From: Puffinus mauretanicus
Lineage: Eukaryota; Chordata; Aves; Procellariiformes; Procellariidae
Assembly: GCA_023333565.1 (NCBI GenBank)
Contig: JAJKFH010000205.1
Coordinates: forward strand, 434,001-498,000
DNA length: 64,000 bases
Direction: 5' to 3'
Each line of letters begins with the position of its first letter. Positions within the stretch are counted from its first letter, which is position 1. Position numbers and translations under genes: made by a program. Below are positions 60,046 to 64,000 of the stretch, one piece after another. Below the pieces are notes generated by a model that was not told where the DNA came from, did not search any database, and saw only the letters and a program-made list of their open reading frames with translations.

Positions 60046-60470
60046 GATATGACCCAGATAAATTTCAGACAGAAAGGTAGATCAAAATGTGGGTCAGGCA
60101 GTCGTTAGTGTTTCTTTAAAGATGATAGAGAAATGGTTTTTAACACTTCCGAGGAGTTTTGTTGATGTTCCTATGTACGCTCTTTGTTTAAAAAAATAAA
60201 TACATTTTTCATGCCTTCAAAATTCCAAGCTGCAGAAAATTTCCTCTTGTGATGAGAAGCATTCAAAACAAAAACATGTGGCCTGATTTGTCTTTTATAG
60301 AAATCAAAGGCTGTATTCTAAAGAGACTTCCTTTACCACACAAATGTAGCAGATGTTTTTTAAGATTATAGCTGCACAAGCAATCTACGGTTTGAATCTC
60401 AGAAGCATTTAAAGTTTTTTTTTAGAGGAAGAGTTTTTGTGTTATACTGTGATAAACTGCAAGTGAGTAG

Positions 60471-60680
60471 GAAAGGGATTGTCTAAGACAGGTAATTAAG
60501 GTGACAGTGTACAGTAAATTTGGCCAGCATTGTTTTCATTCAGGAAAATAAAGTTAAAAATGATCAGACTGTCTCAGTCTAATGTTTTGCTAGTGGGTTA
60601 ATTAAAACACATTTTCAATGCCAAAGGTGAAGAGATTAGATTTATGGTAAAAGCAGCCCAACAGAACAATATAGCCAAAA
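60471..60680. promoter_or_regulatory. Candidate non-coding regulatory element
   Basis: Repeat-free A+T-rich block with GGTAATTAAG (about 60491-60500), the SOX-like ATTGTTTTCATT (60529-60540) and GGTTAATTAAAACA (about 60597-60610). There is no coding potential. Candidate only. Confidence 0.28.
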
Positions 60681-61146
60681 GTGTATATTTGCATATGTGT
60701 TGTTAATACGATGTTATGTTGTTTCCATTATTGTTGTTCCCCAGTGAAACCCTCCTGTGTGCACGGGAGCGAGCGGTGCTGGAGCCAAGGGCTGGGCTGG
60801 AGCAAAGGCGATGATCCCAGGCAGGCGCATCAGGAGGCTTTGTCAGTGGGTTCAGAGTTACTGGGTCGAGCTTCAGGCAGAAGTGTCAGGTCTTAATCCT
60901 GCTTTCTTGCTGTAACTATGTTCTTTTCTTTAACTGCAAAAGCTCGTGAACTCCTGAACGACCAACTGACCATCTCAAGGAGCTTTGAACCCTGGTCACC
61001 TGTGGGACGCTGCTCTGATAGTCTTAAAAAATTGGTTCCTGAAGCAGTCTGAAATGGGAAGTGAGGATATAAACCATGCCTACAGCCTTTTTGATAGATC
61101 TAAAGAGTGCTGGTCACTGTATATTCTAGTGAGATCATCTGAGGGG

Positions 61147-61162
61147 AAAAAAAAAAAAAAAA
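61147..61162. repeat. Poly-A tract (16 A)
   Basis: Run of 16 A inside a purine-rich stretch (AAGGCAGAAAAAGATGAGG follows). Simple repeat, with no retrocopied gene recognised upstream. Confidence 0.9.
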
Positions 61163-62196
61163 GGCAGAAAAAGATGAGGCGTGAAAAGAACAGGCAGGAA
61201 AAGATTATGCAAGGGGGAAGCCCTAAGAGAGTGGGTGCATTTCAACATCCAGGAGTCTCTGCAGCAATCAGCTGCATGGGTTGTTGCTGGGTGGAAACAC
61301 CGAGGAAATTCAGCCGGGGAGCACGGACCCTGCTGTGCTCTCCGTTGCATGTGCCCAGGACACAAGGACAGTTCTGGCTCTTTGGTTTAACATCACCACC
61401 AGCTACAGCCTCGACAGAAAAGTAACTGCTCGGTAACTAGCAGAGGAGGTGGAGGATGCTAGACTTCGAGTCAGAATTAGATATCGCAGCTTCTGCTCTC
61501 TTAGTAAATGTGAGGGTATTGCTGGCAGGAAAAAACACTCTGTTATTCCAGGATGGCTCTCCCATCAAGCAATCTTTTATTGATTTTTGTGAACTATTAA
61601 CCCACTCTTTTCAGGAATACAGTGATGGATGGTGATGTGGGTTAGTCCTGCTTTTCTGATGAAACCTGGTGAGGAAGATACTGGGCGGTACCTTGCCCAG
61701 TGCTCAGTGCAGTGTGAGCCATCGCCTCCAGGTGAAAAGTCCTGAACCATCTCGTGGATGTGAACTGTGGCCACCCCTGCGGTGTACAGCCCAGGCTTGG
61801 GAAGCTCTTCCTCCTCTGTGCTCATCCTCCGCAAAGCCATCCTCATTTTTCATTTGACATTTCTTTACTTTTTTGAGAAATGTATAAATGTAGCATTTCT
61901 TTCCTATTTAGGAAGATTTAATGGCAACCTATTTACTGGACAAGAGGAAAGCAATCGGGGGAAAAGAGAGAGGCAGGTGAAGGAAGGCAAGTGTAGTCTT
62001 TAAACCTCTTTTTTTGACAAGTCACTCATGTTGTCTGGCGGAAGTGTAACTCTCGTGTTTTGCTTCCCTCCGTGTTGGGCAATCCATCCTGAACACACTG
62101 CAAACATGTTCTTGCCCTTGTTTGCACTCTCACTAGTTTTTCTGATCCTCGTGTTTATATATTAACAGTATCTTCTCTGCACAGATGGGAGTTTCT

Positions 62197-62212
62197 GTTT
62201 GTTTGTTTGTTT
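62197..62212. repeat. (GTTT)n microsatellite
   Basis: Four GTTT units. Simple tetranucleotide repeat. Confidence 0.9.
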
Positions 62213-62921
62213 CTCGGGCAGGAGAGCAGCAGAGCAATCTGCAAACCAAGGGCAGGTTTCCTGGGGCAAGAGGTCAGGCACAGGGAGGAAGGGAGAACTG
62301 GGGGGCAGGGGCCGGGAACCAAAGGGCACTGTCGCTGTCCCATGAGCTGCAGCACTTCTGACAGTTGCTCCGCGTCGCGTAGCGGGGAGCGGCTGTGCGA
62401 CTGCCCTGTCTCCTCTCCTCAGCAATGAAGTTTTAATGCAGCTCTAAAAATATAGGGAACACATTTTGTCAAAATGCGGAAACTTCCAGCGTTGGAAGTA
62501 TATGTGAAAACACAAGATGGCTTGCTGTACCAAAAAAAGCATTAGTAGCGAAACTTTTTGTGTGTGCTGATGCTCTGAATGTGTACTTCAGAAAAGAAAG
62601 CTTGGGTTTAATTAACTTTTTTTTTTTTTCAGCAAGGTTGGAAGTTTTGTCACTTCTGAAATGTTCCCATTTATGAAATTGTCAAGTGATGGCAGATACC
62701 ACCCAAGAAAAATTGTTCATTACCCTAATGATTGCTCCATAGAACAAGTTGGCACGATTGTGGAACCTTCAAGAGCAGTGCTGATTTTTAAGAGCTTCAA
62801 CCTTATAATTGCAATGCATCACTACCAGTACATCATCTTCCACTACTGGATGCTTTTTCCCTAAAGACTGGAGAGGACCACCATTATGATCATGAAATTT
62901 CCAGCTACTGGACAACATTGT

Positions 62922-62970
62922 ACCAAATTCTGGCTTCAGTTACACCAATTAGAATTATTTCACATTCCAG
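62922..62970. repeat. Ancient L3/CR1-like repeat fragment
   Basis: CCAAATTCTGGCTTCAGTTA CACCAATTAGAATTATTTCA resembles the 'AAATTCTGGCCTCAGTTACACCAGTGTAAATC' phrase found at the 3' side of old amniote CR1/L3 copies. About 45 bases can be followed. Confidence 0.5.
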
Positions 62971-64000
62971 ATTTGTCAGATTGTCTTCTATAGATATAAT
63001 GTAGACACATCCATATTTTCCACTGGTTGCAGGATATAACATGATTTATTAACAAGACTGGACCAAGATGATGAGGTTTCTAATGTGCCTTTGAGCCAAA
63101 GACAGCTGGTCCTGGTTCCAGGACTCAGTTTTCTTGTTGTTCTCATTCACTTATACGAGGTCATAAGCTGTGGCCCTGAATTAAGAGAAAACATCTATAA
63201 ATGAGCCACAGCCCAATCCAAAGGCCGTCACACACCTTCGTAGCAGATCATTGTTCATAAACTGTGGGGGGGGGAAGTTTGTCACGATACTGGCAGAGCT
63301 GAACTGTCTAAAGCTGACATCTCGCTAAAAGACATCTCCATTAACTCAGGCCAGCAAGAGTCCCTGCCCTATTTAATTCAGGCTTCCTCACTCTTTAAAT
63401 GAGACATTTACTGGAAGACTTTACAGCACTGCTTGCAGGCTGCTGAATGCAGAGAAACTGTGCGGAGGGGAAGAGTGAAAATGGAAATGTGAAAGAAGGC
63501 AGAGTCGTCTCAGAAAGACTGTTGTCTGTGGTGATCAGGCGGAGGTTAAGAGAAAAAAGCAAAATCTTTTGTATCAGCTGTCCTTTCCTCCAGAAATCTG
63601 TATAGACATGATTTCAGAATGTGTCCAAAATAAATAGAAATTATCTAGTCAAGTAAATCCTGAAATAAAGTAGGATTTAGAAAGTTAATATTGTGCATGT
63701 CAAAGATCTGGCTTCTTTCTTTCCCTGGTAAGTAAAAAGAGACTCAGGGCGCTGATGATAAGGCTAAGAAATAGACTTAGCATAATTTCAGAAAGAGTGG
63801 AAACAACCTTGAGCCTGATGCATTCTTTAAAATAAACCTCAGTGCTACCAGAAAAGACCAGCAAGAACTGCTGGAGATGGAAGCGTGATAGATTTCCTTG
63901 TGCGATTCCAGCATTGTGCCCCATCCCTTCTCTCCAAGAACCAACCCTAAGGATGAGCAAGTAGAGCCAGGGTATTTCCCATCTATATTTAAATATCTAG

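Larger units (their letters stand above)
54986..60470. other. Non-coding unique stretch
   Basis: About 5.5 kb with no supportable gene. It contains a small tandem duplication (56051-56080), an ATTAAT-rich cluster (56900-57000) and an ancient repeat scrap (60009-60045). Open frames do not exceed 143 codons and lack domains. Confidence 0.62.
60681..64000. other. Non-coding unique sequence, right end
   Basis: No gene is supported. It contains a poly-A tract (61147-61162), a (GTTT)n tract (62197-62212), a poly-T run (about 62619-62631), an ancient repeat scrap (62922-62970) and a G8 run near 63265. Open frames of up to 146 codons (60985-61425, plus) pass through the poly-A tract as poly-Lys and are not believable. 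Confidence 0.65.

Noticed and set aside
60985..61425. 146-codon plus-strand frame with a Lys/Arg-rich tract
   Set aside because: The basic tract is a translated poly-A run and purine-rich low-complexity DNA.
1..64000. Bacterial or phage features (operons, CRISPR arrays, toxin-antitoxin, Shine-Dalgarno sites)
   Set aside because: Composition, repeat families and lack of long open frames fit vertebrate DNA, and no regularly spaced repeat array exists.

Overview
The window looks like nuclear DNA from a bird. It carries two copies of the CR1 LINE. One (21441-21590) is short, close to the familiar avian 3' end, and keeps the 8-bp terminal repeat typical of CR1. The other (about 9500-9660) is older and more diverged. 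There are also scattered worn fragments of ancient amniote SINEs and LINEs (MIR-like and L3/CR1-like). Nothing resembles Alu, mammalian L1 or any bacterial gene layout. Interspersed repeat density is very low, as in bird genomes. The species cannot be named from what I see.

I find no protein-coding gene that I can support. The longest open frame is 177 codons, and the longer ones lie mostly in G+C-rich patches where stops are rare by chance. None shows a recognisable domain, a plausible exon chain or a family match. I also see no tRNA, rRNA or known microRNA by eye. The best description is an intergenic stretch or a very large intron of a vertebrate genome. Short coding exons of an otherwise unseen gene cannot be excluded without alignment.

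Layout. 1-9.5 kb is unique sequence with a few ancient repeat scraps and two G+C-rich patches near 7.0-8.1 kb. 9.5-9.66 kb is the old CR1. 9.7-21.4 kb is unique, A+T-leaning DNA with a candidate regulatory block at 17.69-17.9 kb and a small tandem/palindromic repeat at 15.8 kb. 21.44-21.59 kb is the younger CR1, which carries a cluster of nuclear-receptor-like half-sites. Two copies of an unidentified element of about 90 bp lie at 22.08 and 25.35 kb. 24.35-24.59 kb and 38.57-38.83 kb are candidate conserved non-coding elements rich in homeodomain-type TAATTA or ATTA cores. An amniote SINE-like element sits at 34.87-34.99 kb. CpG-rich patches occur at about 30.8, 41.3, 43.4 and 46.0 kb. 46.43-47.18 kb is a long A+T-rich block that looks most like a deeply conserved developmental enhancer, with a second at 49.15-49.73 kb. 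Ancient SINE fragments cluster at 53.4-55.0 kb. Further homeodomain/SOX-type motif clusters lie at 56.9 and 60.5 kb. The last 3 kb is unremarkable apart from one ancient repeat scrap.

Taken together, low repeat content and several motif-dense A+T-rich blocks without coding potential are what one expects of a regulatory gene desert, or a giant intron, near a developmental gene. That is inference: conservation could not be measured here. All repeat assignments were made by eye from remembered consensus patterns.
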